Assembly: GCF_002288305.1 (NCBI RefSeq)
Contig: NZ_CP016779.1
Span: forward strand, 1,054,001-1,118,000
Source of the DNA: Candidatus Nanopelagicus abundans
GTDB taxonomy: Bacteria; Actinomycetota; Actinomycetes; Nanopelagicales; Nanopelagicaceae
Length of the DNA stretch: 64,000 nucleotides
Direction: 5' to 3'
A model generated the notes under the pieces. It saw nothing but the letters and a program-made list of their open reading frames with translations, was not told the DNA's origin and made no database searches. Shown piece after piece: positions 45,929 to 55,566 of this stretch. The translations under genes and the position numbers were made by a program. Every line of letters starts with the position of its first letter. Position 1 is the first letter of the stretch.

Positions 45929-46618
45929 ATGTCACAAAAAGATGAAGAAGAAGCGGTAAGACGGGCGCCAATTTTTACTGCCATTGATGAAGTTTCCGCC
46001 GCCAGCCTGCGTGCTTCTATGACTGCAATTAAAGTTACAAAAGGGCAAGTTATATTTAAAGAGGGTGATGCTGGAGATAGATTATTTGTGGTCATTTCCG
46101 GTAAATTAAAATTAGGAACTTATTCAAATGATGGCCGAGAGAACTTACTTTCAATACTAGGGCCGGGGGATATGTTTGGTGAGTTATCACTCTTTGATCC
46201 AGGGCCAAGAACTGCAACTGCAACTGCGGTAGTTGATTCAAAACTTTTAGCATTAGCTCATGATCAGGTAATAGGTTTAGTGAAAGAGCACCCACAAGTT
46301 GCTCTGCAATTACTAAGACGACTAGCTCAACGTCTTCGTAAAGCAAATGAAGTTTTATCTGATTTAGTCTTTGCTGATGTGCCAGGCAGAGTTGCTAAAG
46401 CAATTATTGAGTTAAGTGAAAGATTTGGCACACAAAAAGATGATGGGCTACATGTTAACCATGATCTAACCCAAGAGGAGTTAGCTCAATTAGTCGGAGC
46501 ATCTAGAGAGACTGTTAATAAGGCATTAGCTGATTTTGCAACCCGTGGTTGGGTAAAGCTTGAGCCAAGAGCAGTAATTGTTTTAGATTATGAAAGATTA
46601 TCTAAACGAGGTCGTTAA
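45929..46618 (+). CDS. Crp/Fnr-family transcriptional regulator (actinobacterial Crp/GlxR-like)
   Basis: The protein is 229 residues (MSQKDEEEAVRRAPIF). The cyclic-nucleotide domain includes FKEGDAGDRLFVVISGKLKL and GPGDMFGELSLFDPGPRTATATAV, where GELSLFD and the following Arg-Thr match the cAMP pocket. The C-terminal winged helix reads LTQEELAQLVGASRETVNKAL. It is very like Mycobacterium Crp and GlxR, which respond to cAMP. An 18-codon extension to 45875 would run through the promoter and is dropped. It is convergent with ridA (stops share TTAA). Confidence 0.93.
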   Translation: MSQKDEEEAVRRAPIFTAIDEVSAASLRASMTAIKVTKGQVIFKEGDAGDRLFVVISGKLKLGTYSNDGRENLLSILGPGDMFGELSLFDPGPRTATATAVVDSKLLALAHDQVIGLVKEHPQVALQLLRRLAQRLRKANEVLSDLVFADVPGRVAKAIIELSERFGTQKDDGLHVNHDLTQEELAQLVGASRETVNKALADFATRGWVKLEPRAVIVLDYERLSKRGR

Positions 46619-47076
46619 GATTTAAGTTGAACTAAAACCTCTACCTCAACTGGGGCATTAAGTGGTAGCTCTGCCACACCAATTGCAGTTCTAGCATGTT
46701 TACCATTTACTTCACCAAATAATTTAATAAATAACTCACTAGCACCGTTAATAATTGGCGGGATTGCAAAAAAACCAGGAATACCATTAACAAATCCACC
46801 GACTCGAATAATTCGCTCTATCTGATCGATATCTGCAACTAAAGTAATAGCAGCTAATGCGTTTAGTGCACAAACCTGCGCCATCTCTTTGGCTTCCTCA
46901 GGAGTTACCTCTTTACCAACTTTGCCCTCTTTAACAATCTTGCCATCAACTAATGGAAGTTGTCCTGCAACAAAAACTAAATTACCAGTTTTAACTGCTG
47001 GCACATACGCCGCAATTGGTAGGGCAGCAACTGGCAGAGTTAAACCAAGGGACTCTATTTTTTCTTTTAAACTCAT
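46615..47076 (-). CDS. RidA-family (YjgF/UK114) protein
   Basis: The 153-residue protein is a long RidA-type member: PIAAYVPAVKTGNLVFVAGQLPLVDGK split near residues 22-46, then an Arg in RIIRVGGFVNG and a final HARTAIGVAELPLNAPVEVEVL. RidA proteins deaminate reactive enamine/imine intermediates, but this subgroup is less well studied and its exact substrate is open. It overlaps the DUF4177 gene by ATGA. Confidence 0.85.
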   Translation of the reverse strand: MSLKEKIESLGLTLPVAALPIAAYVPAVKTGNLVFVAGQLPLVDGKIVKEGKVGKEVTPEEAKEMAQVCALNALAAITLVADIDQIERIIRVGGFVNGIPGFFAIPPIINGASELFIKLFGEVNGKHARTAIGVAELPLNAPVEVEVLVQLKS

Positions 47077-47228
47077 TTAATCTCTCTCTTCATATAGGCA
47101 ACTAATTGATCCCCACCGCCAGGGGCTGGAATTACTTGTACTAACTCCCAACCATCAGAGCCCCAGGTATCTAGGATTTGTTTAGTTGCATGGGTAAGTA
47201 GTGGAACAGTTACATATTCATACTTCAT
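47073..47228 (-). CDS. Small DUF4177-type protein
   Basis: A 51-residue gene starts at ATG 47226-47228 after AAGGAAG and reads MKYEYVTVPLLTHATKQ, then ILDTWGSDGWELVQVIPAPG, then LVAYMKREIK. The WEYVTVPLL and DTWGxDGWELVQV patterns are strongly conserved in short actinobacterial proteins of the DUF4177 type. Function is unknown. It is the middle of a minus-strand run yqeY-like, this gene, ridA, with a four-base overlap to ridA. Confidence 0.88.
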   Translation of the reverse strand: MKYEYVTVPLLTHATKQILDTWGSDGWELVQVIPAPGGGDQLVAYMKREIK

Positions 47229-47259
47229 ATCTACTTCTTCCTTTATCTGTTATTTAAAA

Positions 47260-47712
47260 TTATTGGGCAAGGGCTGCTTTAACTAGAGCTGAAACTAACC
47301 CACCATCTGCTTTTCCAGCAATCTTAGGTTGTAATACCTTCATGACTAATCCCATCCCAGCAGGACCTGAAGCATTTGTTTCAGTGATTGCCTCCGTTAT
47401 TAACTTCTTAATATCAGCCTCACTTAACTGCTCTGGTAGATAAAGTGCGATTACCGCTGCTTCAGCTTTTTCTTTATTGGCAAGATCATCTCTTTTTGCT
47501 TGGGTGTATGCCTCAACTGCCTCACGGCGTTTTTTTGCCTCACGTGATAAAACAGTAATTATTTCAGCATCTACTAAAACTTTGGCCGCCTTACCAGCAA
47601 CCTCTTCATTTGTTATTGCAGCTAATAACATACGGATAGTTCCGCTTTTAACCTCATCCCGTGCGCGAATCGCATCGGTTAAATCTGTTTGTAGTTTTTC
47701 TTTTAGTCCCAT
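47260..47712 (-). CDS. GatB/YqeY-domain protein
   Basis: The 150-residue protein has the YqeY layout: MGLKEKLQTDLTDAIRARD, SGTIRMLLAAI, REAKKRREAVEAY, and a C-terminal ASGPAGMGLVMKVLQPKI and GKADGGLVSALVKAAL. The fold matches the tail domain of GatB and is thought to bind tRNA, although its role is unclear. It is divergent from a metallophosphoesterase 14 bases away. Confidence 0.9.
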   Translation of the reverse strand: MGLKEKLQTDLTDAIRARDEVKSGTIRMLLAAITNEEVAGKAAKVLVDAEIITVLSREAKKRREAVEAYTQAKRDDLANKEKAEAAVIALYLPEQLSEADIKKLITEAITETNASGPAGMGLVMKVLQPKIAGKADGGLVSALVKAALAQ

Positions 47713-47726
47713 AGCGGTATCTTCTC

Positions 47727-48545
47727 ATGCCTATGGCATATAAAGTACAAAGATCTATCCTGCCCCTACTTCCAAAAGGGTCTAGTGATATCAGTATTTT
47801 GCACTTTTCTGACCTTCATCTGCGCCCAGGCCAAAAACGTAAGATCGCGGATATTAAAAGCTTTATCAATTTAAAACCAGATTTAGTTATCACAACCGGT
47901 GATTTTCTAGCCCATAAAGATGCAGTTGGGCCAGTCATTAATGCCTTAGATGAATTACTTGATCTACCTGGTTTTTTTGTATTTGGTTCAAATGACTATT
48001 ACGGACCAAAGTTTAAAAATCCATTTTCCTATCTAAAAAAAGATCACGGCGAGCGAAAACTTGGTAACAAATTGCCTTGGCAGAGTTTACAAAAAAAATT
48101 AATCAGCAGAGGCTGGAAAGATTTAAACCACAATAAAGTGAAAATAAAGGTGAATGAAGTCATGGTTGAAGCTCGTGGCACAGATGATGCTCATCTTGAG
48201 TTAGATAACTATCCGTTAGTAGAAGGCGCGGTGAGTAAAAGTGCTGATATTTCACTCGGTGTAACTCATGCTCCATATGAGCGAGTACTTGCTGCGATGG
48301 CACAAGATAAATTAGATCTAATCTTTGCAGGACATACTCATGGTGGACAGGTGAGATTGCCCTGGTTAGACGGAAGTAGATCTCTTACAACAAATTGTGA
48401 TTTAGAAAATTGGAGATCACGTGGAGTTACCAGAGTAAATAATGAGCCTTGGCTTAATGTTTCAGCAGGTATTGGAATGAGCCCGTTTGCACCAATTAGA
48501 TTTGCATGCTCACCTGAAGTTTCACTTATTACCTTAACTGCTTAA
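47727..48545 (+). CDS. Metallophosphoesterase (YkuE-like)
   Basis: The 272-residue protein has the dimetal motifs of calcineurin-like phosphoesterases: LHFSDLHLRPG (about 27), VITTGDFLAHKD, FGSNDYYGPK (the Asn-Asp-type motif) and AGHTHGGQVRLPW (about 200). There is no signal peptide, so it is likely cytosolic or peripheral. The substrate is unknown; relatives act on UDP-2,3-diacylglucosamine or on cell-wall linked metabolites. It ends exactly next to asd (48545/48546). Confidence 0.9.
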   Translation: MPMAYKVQRSILPLLPKGSSDISILHFSDLHLRPGQKRKIADIKSFINLKPDLVITTGDFLAHKDAVGPVINALDELLDLPGFFVFGSNDYYGPKFKNPFSYLKKDHGERKLGNKLPWQSLQKKLISRGWKDLNHNKVKIKVNEVMVEARGTDDAHLELDNYPLVEGAVSKSADISLGVTHAPYERVLAAMAQDKLDLIFAGHTHGGQVRLPWLDGSRSLTTNCDLENWRSRGVTRVNNEPWLNVSAGIGMSPFAPIRFACSPEVSLITLTA

Positions 48546-49592
48546 TTAAAACTCTGCTGCTACTAACTCCGCTATCTGAGCAGTATTAAGGGCGGCGCCT
48601 TTTCGAAGATTATCCCCGCAAACAAATAGATCTAGCGCATTTGCATCATCGAGTGATTTTCTAACCCGACCTACCCAAGTTGGATCAGTTCCAACTACAT
48701 CTGCTGGGGTTGGAAACTTATGATTTTCTGGATCATCGACTAACTCAACTCCGGCAGCATTTTTAAGCACATCTTGGGCTACCTGCCTAGATACTTCCTT
48801 TTCAAAGATTGCATGCACAGCTAGTGAGTGAGTTGTTAGTACTGGAACTCGAACACAGGTGACAGATACTTTTAAATTAGCAAGACCTAATATTTTCCTA
48901 GATTCATTTCTAACTTTTAGCTCCTCAGATGAATAACCATCCTCTTTTAATGAACCTGCCCAAGGAATAACATTTAAGGCAAGGGGTGCTGGAAAAGGTC
49001 CATGATCTGAAATTACTTTGTGAATATCACCGGCCGTATCGCCAACTGATGTGTTTGCTACCTTACTTATTTGATCACGCAGCGTATCAATTCCAGATTG
49101 GCCCGCACCTGATGCTGCTTGATAGCTTGCAACTACTAATTCTTTTAAGCCATATTGTTTATGAAGTGCGCCCATAGCAACGATCATAGAAAGAGTTGTG
49201 CAGTTTGGGTTTGAAATAATTCCTTTGCTTCTGTTTTTTACCTGATCTGGATTTACTTCAGGCACAACTAGTGGAACATCTTTATCCATTCGAAAGGCTC
49301 CTGAGTTATCTACTACTACGCAGCCTTTACCTACTGCAATTGGCGCCCACTCTTTAGAAACCTCATCTGGCACATCAAACATTGCAATATCAATTCCTTC
49401 AAACGCCTCAGGTGTTAATGCCACAACAGTTAACTCTTGACCACGGCAGGTAAGTTTTTTACCAGCACTACGGGCTGAGGCAATTAATCTAATCTCACCA
49501 TAAACATCTTTACGCTTAGATAAAATATCTAGCATTACTGTTCCAACAGCGCCGGTTGCGCCAACTACAGCAAGTGAAGGTTTTTTACTCAT
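48546..49592 (-). CDS. asd: Aspartate-semialdehyde dehydrogenase
   Basis: The 348-residue protein has [16 protein letters not shown] at the start and the catalytic Cys in [12 protein letters not shown] (about 126-137). The active-site [11 protein letters not shown] and [13 protein letters not shown] (catalytic His) follow. It reduces aspartyl phosphate to the semialdehyde in Lys, Met, Thr and diaminopimelate synthesis. Its ATG overlaps the lysC stop by four bases, so both are made from one mRNA. Confidence 0.95.
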   Translation of the reverse strand: MSKKPSLAVVGATGAVGTVMLDILSKRKDVYGEIRLIASARSAGKKLTCRGQELTVVALTPEAFEGIDIAMFDVPDEVSKEWAPIAVGKGCVVVDNSGAFRMDKDVPLVVPEVNPDQVKNRSKGIISNPNCTTLSMIVAMGALHKQYGLKELVVASYQAASGAGQSGIDTLRDQISKVANTSVGDTAGDIHKVISDHGPFPAPLALNVIPWAGSLKEDGYSSEELKVRNESRKILGLANLKVSVTCVRVPVLTTHSLAVHAIFEKEVSRQVAQDVLKNAAGVELVDDPENHKFPTPADVVGTDPTWVGRVRKSLDDANALDLFVCGDNLRKGAALNTAQIAELVAAEF

Positions 49593-50860
49593 CGCCCACT
49601 GCCGCCATATACAACAGCTTCAATTTGATCTGCATCTAAATCAAATGCGGTGTGAGCTGCTTTAACCCCTTTATCTAAATCACTTGAACGGCAAACAATT
49701 GAGATGCGAATTTCAGAGGTTGAAATCATCTCAATATTTACGCCAGCCTCTGATAAACAAGCAAAGAAAGTGGCAGTTACTCCTGGATGACTTCTCATAC
49801 CAGCGCCAATTAAAGATAATTTACCGATCTGATCATCGTATTGAAGGGATGCAAAACCAATCTCACCTTGAATGCGTTTTAAAACTGCAGTTGCATCAGC
49901 ACCTTCAGTTTTAGGTAGTGTGAATGAGATATCAGTTAAGCCAGTTGCTGCTGCTGACACGTTTTGCACAATCATGTCGATGTTTATGTCAGCGTCGGCA
50001 ATAGCTTGAAATATGGCAGCTGCCATACCAGCTCTATCTGGCACACCAACAATGGTCACCTTTGCCTCACTTTTATCATGTGCTATTCCTGCGATTATTG
50101 CTGCTTCCATTTCGCCTCCTTCAGGATGATCCTTAACCACCCAGGTTCCTTCTTTGTTGGAAAAAGATGATCTAACATGAATTGGTAACTCATAACGGCG
50201 TGCATATTCAACACAACGTAGATGTAATACTTTGGCTCCACTTGCTGCTAGCTCAAGCATTTCATCATATGTAACTGTTGAAAGTTTTCGTGCCTGCGGC
50301 ACAACTCTTGGATCAGCAGAGAAGATGCCATCTACATCTGTATAGATCTCACAAACATCTGCTTCAAGGGCTGCAGCGAGCGCCACAGCAGTTGTGTCAG
50401 AGCCGCCTCGTCCTAAAGTTGTCACATCATTTGTATCTTGTGATACACCTTGAAAGCCTGCAACAATTGCAATGGCGCCCTCTTTAAGTGCTTCTTGAAT
50501 TCGACCAGGTGTTACATCAATAACTCGCGCCTTACCATGTGTTGAAGTTGTGATAATTCCGGCTTGGCTGCCAGTAAATGATCTTGCTTCATGTCCTAAA
50601 TTTGAAATTGCCATAGCAAGGAGCGCCATTGAGATTCGCTCACCCGCTGTAAGTAACATATCTAACTCACGTCCATTAGGAAGTGGAGATACTTGATTAG
50701 CTAACTCAATTAATTCATCAGTGGTGTCACCCATTGCTGAGACCACAACTACAACCTGATGCCCGCTTTTTTTGGTGGCAACTATTCGGCTGGCAACGCG
50801 CTTAAGCCCTTCAGCATCTGCAACGGAGGAGCCGCCAAACTTTTGCACTATTAAGCCCAT
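49589..50860 (-). CDS. lysC: Aspartate kinase
   Basis: The 423-residue protein has the kinase start [11 protein letters not shown], then [18 protein letters not shown] and [15 protein letters not shown], and two C-terminal ACT domains (about 265-420, including [23 protein letters not shown] and [23 protein letters not shown], each given here as two parts) that bind the feedback amino acids. It phosphorylates aspartate at the head of the aspartate family. Operon with asd. The 84 bases upstream hold an inverted repeat. Confidence 0.95.
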   Translation of the reverse strand: MGLIVQKFGGSSVADAEGLKRVASRIVATKKSGHQVVVVVSAMGDTTDELIELANQVSPLPNGRELDMLLTAGERISMALLAMAISNLGHEARSFTGSQAGIITTSTHGKARVIDVTPGRIQEALKEGAIAIVAGFQGVSQDTNDVTTLGRGGSDTTAVALAAALEADVCEIYTDVDGIFSADPRVVPQARKLSTVTYDEMLELAASGAKVLHLRCVEYARRYELPIHVRSSFSNKEGTWVVKDHPEGGEMEAAIIAGIAHDKSEAKVTIVGVPDRAGMAAAIFQAIADADINIDMIVQNVSAAATGLTDISFTLPKTEGADATAVLKRIQGEIGFASLQYDDQIGKLSLIGAGMRSHPGVTATFFACLSEAGVNIEMISTSEIRISIVCRSSDLDKGVKAAHTAFDLDADQIEAVVYGGSGR

Positions 50861-50896
50861 GGGTTAAGTGTGGAGCATGGATATGGAAAAAAGGGA

Positions 50897-50944
50897 ATTA
50901 TCTCAGATAGTAAGACGCTTAATTATCTTATATGTTGAGATAAT
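50897..50944 (-). terminator. Long imperfect hairpin between recR and lysC
   Basis: ATTATCTCA (50897-50905) and TGAGATAAT (50936-50944) are perfect inverted repeats, and the interior (AGATAGTAAG versus CTTAATTATCT) pairs further with a bulge. It begins directly at the recR stop and ends before lysC. It may be a recR terminator or an mRNA-leader fold of lysC. Confidence 0.35.
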
Positions 50945-51544
50945 CTAGTTATCGTAGCTTCTTCGCCCTTCAAAAGCTCTTCCAAGTGTGATCTCATCGG
51001 CGTACTCAAGATCTCCCCCTACTGGAAGTCCTGAGGCAAGACGAGAAACTTTGATCCCAAGTGGCTTAATTAATCTAGTCAGATAGGTAGCAGTTGCTTC
51101 ACCTTCAAGGTTTGGATCAGTTGCAATAATAATTTCACTAATCTCAGTTGCAGCTAATCTGCTCATTAGCTCTTTGATTCGAAGATTCTCTGGCCCTATG
51201 CCATCTATCGGTGAGATAGCACCGCCCAACACATGATACTTGCCTTTAAATTCTCTAGTTTTCTCAATTGCAATAACATCTTTACTTTCTTCAACTACAC
51301 AAATAGATGTGTTATCCCTCCTTGGATCCCGACATATTCTGCATAGATCCTCCTCAGAGATATTGCCACAGGTAGTGCAGAACTTAACTCGCTCTTTAAC
51401 AGTTTTTAAAACTTCTGCAAGACGTGTCACATCCACTCGATCTGAAGCAATGATGTGAAAAGCAATTCGCTGGGCGCTCTTAGGGCCAACGCCAGGAAGT
51501 CTGCCTAGCTCATCAATTAAATCTTGGATTATTCCTTCATACAT
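50945..51544 (-). CDS. recR: Recombination protein RecR
   Basis: The 199-residue protein has the helix-hairpin-helix [20 protein letters not shown], a four-Cys zinc finger ([16 protein letters not shown]), and a Toprim domain with CVVEESKDV and [17 protein letters not shown]. It works with RecO and RecF to load RecA at gaps. It lies on the same strand as lysC and is usually linked with dnaX, which is here 2 kb away across a plus-strand gene. Confidence 0.95.
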   Translation of the reverse strand: MYEGIIQDLIDELGRLPGVGPKSAQRIAFHIIASDRVDVTRLAEVLKTVKERVKFCTTCGNISEEDLCRICRDPRRDNTSICVVEESKDVIAIEKTREFKGKYHVLGGAISPIDGIGPENLRIKELMSRLAATEISEIIIATDPNLEGEATATYLTRLIKPLGIKVSRLASGLPVGGDLEYADEITLGRAFEGRRSYDN

Positions 51545-51708
51545 ATTAATGTCACTAAGGTGATACTTAGTTAGACTCCTTAATAACTTTATTGCTACAC
51601 TTATTTTAGGCGATTAGGAAAGTATACCCCCAAGATAGTGTCGGTAAGCGGCAGATAGTATGAAGTTATCATAAAGGTTATTTGGGTATTTTTTACTCAT
51701 CCCTAGCC

Positions 51709-51714
51709 TATAAT
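51709..51714 (+). promoter_or_regulatory. Consensus -10 box upstream of the Wzy/ligase-like gene
   Basis: A perfect TATAAT stands 28 bases before the likely start at 51743, so this transcript has a short leader. AGGAG at 51732-51736 directly precedes the first ATG (51737) but has normal spacing to the second (51743). No clear -35 was found. Confidence 0.5.
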
Positions 51715-51742
51715 TGTGAAAGTCCATTTATAGGAGATGACC

Positions 51743-53578
51743 ATGCTGTTTTTGCAAAAGCGTGCTCAGTTGATACTCCTGTCCACTATCACTTTAATGG
51801 TCTTGTTCGTATTTTCACCTTTTTATGACACTACTAATACACCTAAATATTCAGTGCTTTTCATTGGGGCTGCTCTTGGATTATCTTGTTTACTTAATCC
51901 TAAATTTGGGGTTCTGGAAAAAAAGAACTGGAAAAGCACACTACCACCAATAGTTTTTATATTTATAATGCTTTTGCTTGCTCTTGCAACAGATCAGAAA
52001 TATATAGCTTTTTTTGGAAAATATGGCAGAAATAATGGCTGGATTCAATATCTGTGCTTTATTGTCTTATTCTTACTTGCAGCTTTCTCATTTAGCACAT
52101 TAGCTGTGTCTAAATTACTAAACCTTTTGATATTGCTTGGCGCTATTACATCTTTGTATGGATTTCTCCAATATAACGGGATTGATTTTCTAAATTACGC
52201 AGATACTGGTCTTCCAGTTATTGCAACCTTGGGTAACTCAAACTTTGCCTCTGCTTTCATTGGATTAACAACCATTGCGCTGGTATGGAAAATTTTAGAA
52301 ATCACTGACCTTAGGTTTAAATTTTTATTTCTTGGAATTTTAGTTTTTGAGCTATATGTAACTTATATATCAAAATCTTCACAGGGAATTTTTATTGCAA
52401 TTCTTGGAATATTTCTCTTTCTTGGCTTTAAATATTTTACATCAAATAAAAAATATACAATTACATACTTTACCTCCTATATAACTGTGCTTATATTGGG
52501 ATTGATTGGTTTACTTCAAATAGGACCACTCACTAAATATGTTTACCAGGCTTCCACTTCCTACCGTGGTGATTACTACAGAGCTGCGTGGAAAATGTTT
52601 AGCTCTGATAAATTCACCGGTATCGGTATTGATCGCTATGGTGATAACTATCGAATTTTCCGAGACGCAGATGCAGCCTTTAGACTTGGTCCAAGCTCTG
52701 TTGCATATTATGCTCACAACACTTTTCTTCAATTCCTTGCAACTGGTGGCATATTTCTTTTACTTGCATATGTATTTACCATTGCAATGGTGTTGTTTGC
52801 GGCTACTAAAGGAATTAAGAAATTCACCGGAAAAGATCGAAGTATTTTTACCGCGCTATTTTCAACATGGATTGCCTACCAAGGCCAAGCTCTAGTGTCT
52901 ATAGATCAGGTCTCTATAGCAGCATTAGGTTGGGTTCTATCCGGGGCAATAGTTGCACTTGGCTTTAATAATGAGCTAATCGCATTGCGGGGTCAGCGCC
53001 AATACACTTATGTAAATAAGTGGAATAATAATTTTAAGATTTCCACAATGGTCCCGAGTTTAATTGCAATTATTGCCGTAATACTTTCACTCAGCTGGCT
53101 AACTCCTGTATGGAAAGCTGAATACAACATAAAAATGGCCAATAATTTAAAAGGTATCTTGACTGACCCTAGATATGTTGAGGCGAAAAAGAATTACGCA
53201 CTTAATGCAGTTAATGCAAAGCCATCAGAAATTAATTATAGAATTTTAGCAGCTGATGTTTTAGTTCAAGTTAATGAATTAGAACTTGCTCGGCAACAAT
53301 TACAAATAGCATTAGATTCAGATGAAAAATCATATGAGTCAATCATTTATACTGCACAAGTTTATGAGCGGGCAGAATTTTATGACTCTGCAATTAGATC
53401 AAGAATTGCAGCAAGTAAATTTGATAAATATGATACAGATAATTGGTTAAAACTAGGAAATAACCTTGTAATTGTGGGTGATTTTGAATCAATAAAGAAA
53501 ATAATTAGTATGTTAGCTCCATTGAAAAGTAAAACAAATATTGTAAGTGAGCTTACAAAACTTGTACCTAAAAGCTAA
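51743..53578 (+). CDS. O-antigen ligase/Wzy-like membrane protein with C-terminal TPR-type region
   Basis: The protein is 611 residues from ATG 51743, six bases after AGGAG. A second ATG at 51737 is too close to the site. About 12 spans cover residues 1-440. The large outside loop has YRAAWKMFSSDKFTGIGIDRYG and AYYAHNTFLQFLATGG, the Wzy_C/WaaL pattern with a functional His in HN. A soluble C-terminal part (about 475-611) holds helical repeats (LVQVNELELARQQLQIAL, LKLGNNLVIVGDFESI) of TPR kind. It joins or ligates lipid-linked glycan outside the cell, or attaches glycans to protein. Unrelated gene neighbours; convergent with dnaX. Confidence 0.82.
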   Translation: MLFLQKRAQLILLSTITLMVLFVFSPFYDTTNTPKYSVLFIGAALGLSCLLNPKFGVLEKKNWKSTLPPIVFIFIMLLLALATDQKYIAFFGKYGRNNGWIQYLCFIVLFLLAAFSFSTLAVSKLLNLLILLGAITSLYGFLQYNGIDFLNYADTGLPVIATLGNSNFASAFIGLTTIALVWKILEITDLRFKFLFLGILVFELYVTYISKSSQGIFIAILGIFLFLGFKYFTSNKKYTITYFTSYITVLILGLIGLLQIGPLTKYVYQASTSYRGDYYRAAWKMFSSDKFTGIGIDRYGDNYRIFRDADAAFRLGPSSVAYYAHNTFLQFLATGGIFLLLAYVFTIAMVLFAATKGIKKFTGKDRSIFTALFSTWIAYQGQALVSIDQVSIAALGWVLSGAIVALGFNNELIALRGQRQYTYVNKWNNNFKISTMVPSLIAIIAVILSLSWLTPVWKAEYNIKMANNLKGILTDPRYVEAKKNYALNAVNAKPSEINYRILAADVLVQVNELELARQQLQIALDSDEKSYESIIYTAQVYERAEFYDSAIRSRIAASKFDKYDTDNWLKLGNNLVIVGDFESIKKIISMLAPLKSKTNIVSELTKLVPKS

Positions 53579-55245
53579 TTTGATTCAGCAATAACCTTAG
53601 CGCCTAATTTACTTGCTAATAGATCAGCACCTGAGAGCATATCTTTATCGCCAGGATCCTCATCATTTCTGGTCATAGTTGTAGTGGTAACGGATGAATC
53701 AACTGTTGCAAGAATCTTTCGCCTAACTCCTGTTACCTCTTCAAAAGCATCAGATAAAATTACGTCACTTTCTGATCTAACAAATGAATCCTTCGCTCCT
53801 GAATTAACAATGCCAATTGTTATGTTCTCATCATCTAATGAAAGAATCTGCGCGCTAGTTGCTAGTAATGACCAGGTGAGACGGCGCTTGCCTTTAACCG
53901 AATCAATTACTTGTGGCCACATCCTGCGAAGGGAAGTAATATCAATACTTCCGCTAGGTTTGTTTGAAGCTGGTTTATTTTCAATAGGCTTACTTTCAAC
54001 TACTTTATCAACTACCTCTTTAACAGGTTTAGCTTCTTTAATAGGCGCACTTTGTATAACAGCCAGTTGGGTTGGGTGAGATGGCGTAATTAAAGATGAG
54101 CTTTTCTCAAGCTTTTCAATCCGGGCAGTTATATTCACATTATCACCAGTTGGCAGCATCATTTGCCCACAAATTAACTCTAAAATTAATCTTGGCGGGG
54201 TGGCGCCCCTCATTTGAGTAAGTCCTTGCGCAATTAAATCTGCTGATCTAATCAGGGTTGCAATTCCAATTAATTTTGCTTGGGTGCGAATTCGATCTAG
54301 TTGATCAGTTGGCAGAGAAATTAGAATTGCTGAGTTATTTTCATCAGATGCTCCAACAATAATTAAATCTCTCATTCGCTCAAGTAGGTCTGAGGCAAAT
54401 CGCTTTGGATCTTGTCCTGATTCAATTACTCGATCAATGGTTGTAAATAAAGAAGCGCTGTCTTGAGCAGCTATGGCATCAAGTGCTTCATCAATTAGTG
54501 CACTATCTGTATAACCAAGCAATGCAACGGCAATTTCATATGTAACACCATCACTGCCAGCACCCGCTAGTAATTGACCAAGTATAGAAAGGCTATCTCT
54601 TACTGAACCACCTGAAGCTCTAACTACTAATGAAATAACACCTTTAGCAACCTTAATACCTTCTGATGCGCAGATCTTTTCAAGATGTAAATTTAGAATT
54701 ACCGGTGGAACTAATCTAAACGGATAGTGGTGAGTCCTTGACCTAATTGTTGAAATTAATTTATCTGGTTCAGTTGTGGCAAATATAAAAAGTACATGAG
54801 CAGGTGGTTCTTCAACTACTTTAAGTAACGCGTTCGCCGCCCCAGGCCCAAGTTGATGAGCCTCATCAATAATATAAATTTTATATCTTGAGGAGACTGG
54901 CGCGAAAAAAGCTTTATCCCGCAGATCTCTAGCATCATCTACTAAGCCATGTGTTGCAGCATCTAATTCAATTACATCTAATGAGCCAGGTCCATTTGCA
55001 ACTAGATCCTTACATGATTGGCAAATGCCACACGGATTAGGTGTTGGTCCTTTCTCGCAATTTAAAGATCTTGCCATAATCCGAGCACTAGAAGTTTTAC
55101 CACAACCTCTTGGGCCACTAAATAAATACGCATGGTGAATCTTTCCTGATTCAAGTGCGTTACTAAGTGGAGTTGTTACATGCTCTTGGCCAATAACATC
55201 AGCAAAAATAGATGGGCGATATTTACGATATAAAGCTAATGACAT
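53575..55245 (-). CDS. dnaX: DNA polymerase III subunit gamma/tau
   Basis: The 556-residue AAA+ clamp-loader subunit has Walker A GPRGCGKTSSARI (44-56), a four-Cys zinc module (CEKG...CGICQSC), Walker B IYIIDEAHQLG, and the sensor SIRSRTHHYPFRL. The region of about 370-440 is a Lys/Pro/Glu-rich linker, followed by a tau-type C-terminal domain. It is shorter than most tau proteins. GGGAGG precedes the ATG. The SRP RNA gene lies just upstream, on the same strand, and tRNA-Ser beyond it, a familiar bacterial order. Confidence 0.93.
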   Translation of the reverse strand: MSLALYRKYRPSIFADVIGQEHVTTPLSNALESGKIHHAYLFSGPRGCGKTSSARIMARSLNCEKGPTPNPCGICQSCKDLVANGPGSLDVIELDAATHGLVDDARDLRDKAFFAPVSSRYKIYIIDEAHQLGPGAANALLKVVEEPPAHVLFIFATTEPDKLISTIRSRTHHYPFRLVPPVILNLHLEKICASEGIKVAKGVISLVVRASGGSVRDSLSILGQLLAGAGSDGVTYEIAVALLGYTDSALIDEALDAIAAQDSASLFTTIDRVIESGQDPKRFASDLLERMRDLIIVGASDENNSAILISLPTDQLDRIRTQAKLIGIATLIRSADLIAQGLTQMRGATPPRLILELICGQMMLPTGDNVNITARIEKLEKSSSLITPSHPTQLAVIQSAPIKEAKPVKEVVDKVVESKPIENKPASNKPSGSIDITSLRRMWPQVIDSVKGKRRLTWSLLATSAQILSLDDENITIGIVNSGAKDSFVRSESDVILSDAFEEVTGVRRKILATVDSSVTTTTMTRNDEDPGDKDMLSGADLLASKLGAKVIAESN

Positions 55246-55280
55246 TTATCGCCTCCCATCTTTAATTGGATAAAAATAAG

Positions 55281-55368
55281 GATCCCCCGCACACCCACTA
55301 AAAATTACCTACCCTTGCTGCATTCCTGCCCTGGGGGAGTTCGGCACCCAAGTGCCGCACGGGGGATC
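55281..55368 (-). ncRNA. ffs: Bacterial small SRP RNA (4.5S type)
   Basis: On the minus strand GATCCCCCGTGCGGC at the 5' end pairs with GTGTGCGGGGGATC at the 3' end. The conserved apical part has CCAGGGCAGGAATGCAGCA and AGGGTAGG with the GGAA-type tetraloop region and internal loops bound by Ffh. It is about 88 bases. Position between dnaX and tRNA-Ser is typical. It is the RNA core of the signal recognition particle. Confidence 0.92.
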
Positions 55369-55421
55369 TAAAGGTAAATCATAGTAAGTTGCACCGATAC
55401 TCTTATCCTTCAAGTAATACT

Positions 55422-55509
55422 GGAGGATTCGCATAGCGGCCGAGTGCGCACGCTTGGAAAGCGTGTGTAGGGTGACCTACCGAGGGTTCAAATCCCTCAT
55501 CCTCCGCCA
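55422..55509 (+). tRNA. tRNA-Ser (anticodon GGA), CCA encoded
   Basis: The acceptor GGAGGAT pairs with ATCCTCC. The anticodon stem CACGC/GCGTG holds loop TTGGAAA (anticodon GGA). A long variable arm, GTAGGGTGACCTAC, shows it is class II, and the T arm is GAGGG/CCCTC with TTCAAAT. The discriminator is G and the gene includes its own CCA (55507-55509), unlike the other tRNAs in this window. Confidence 0.95.
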
Positions 55510-55566
55510 GACTGCATTTTCTCATAGTTCATCACTAAACTGCAATGGTCCTAAGGGGGAGTTAAT

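Noticed and set aside
50861-50944. Lysine riboswitch upstream of lysC
   Set aside because: The gap is only 84 bases, too short for the lysine riboswitch, and the conserved core was not seen.
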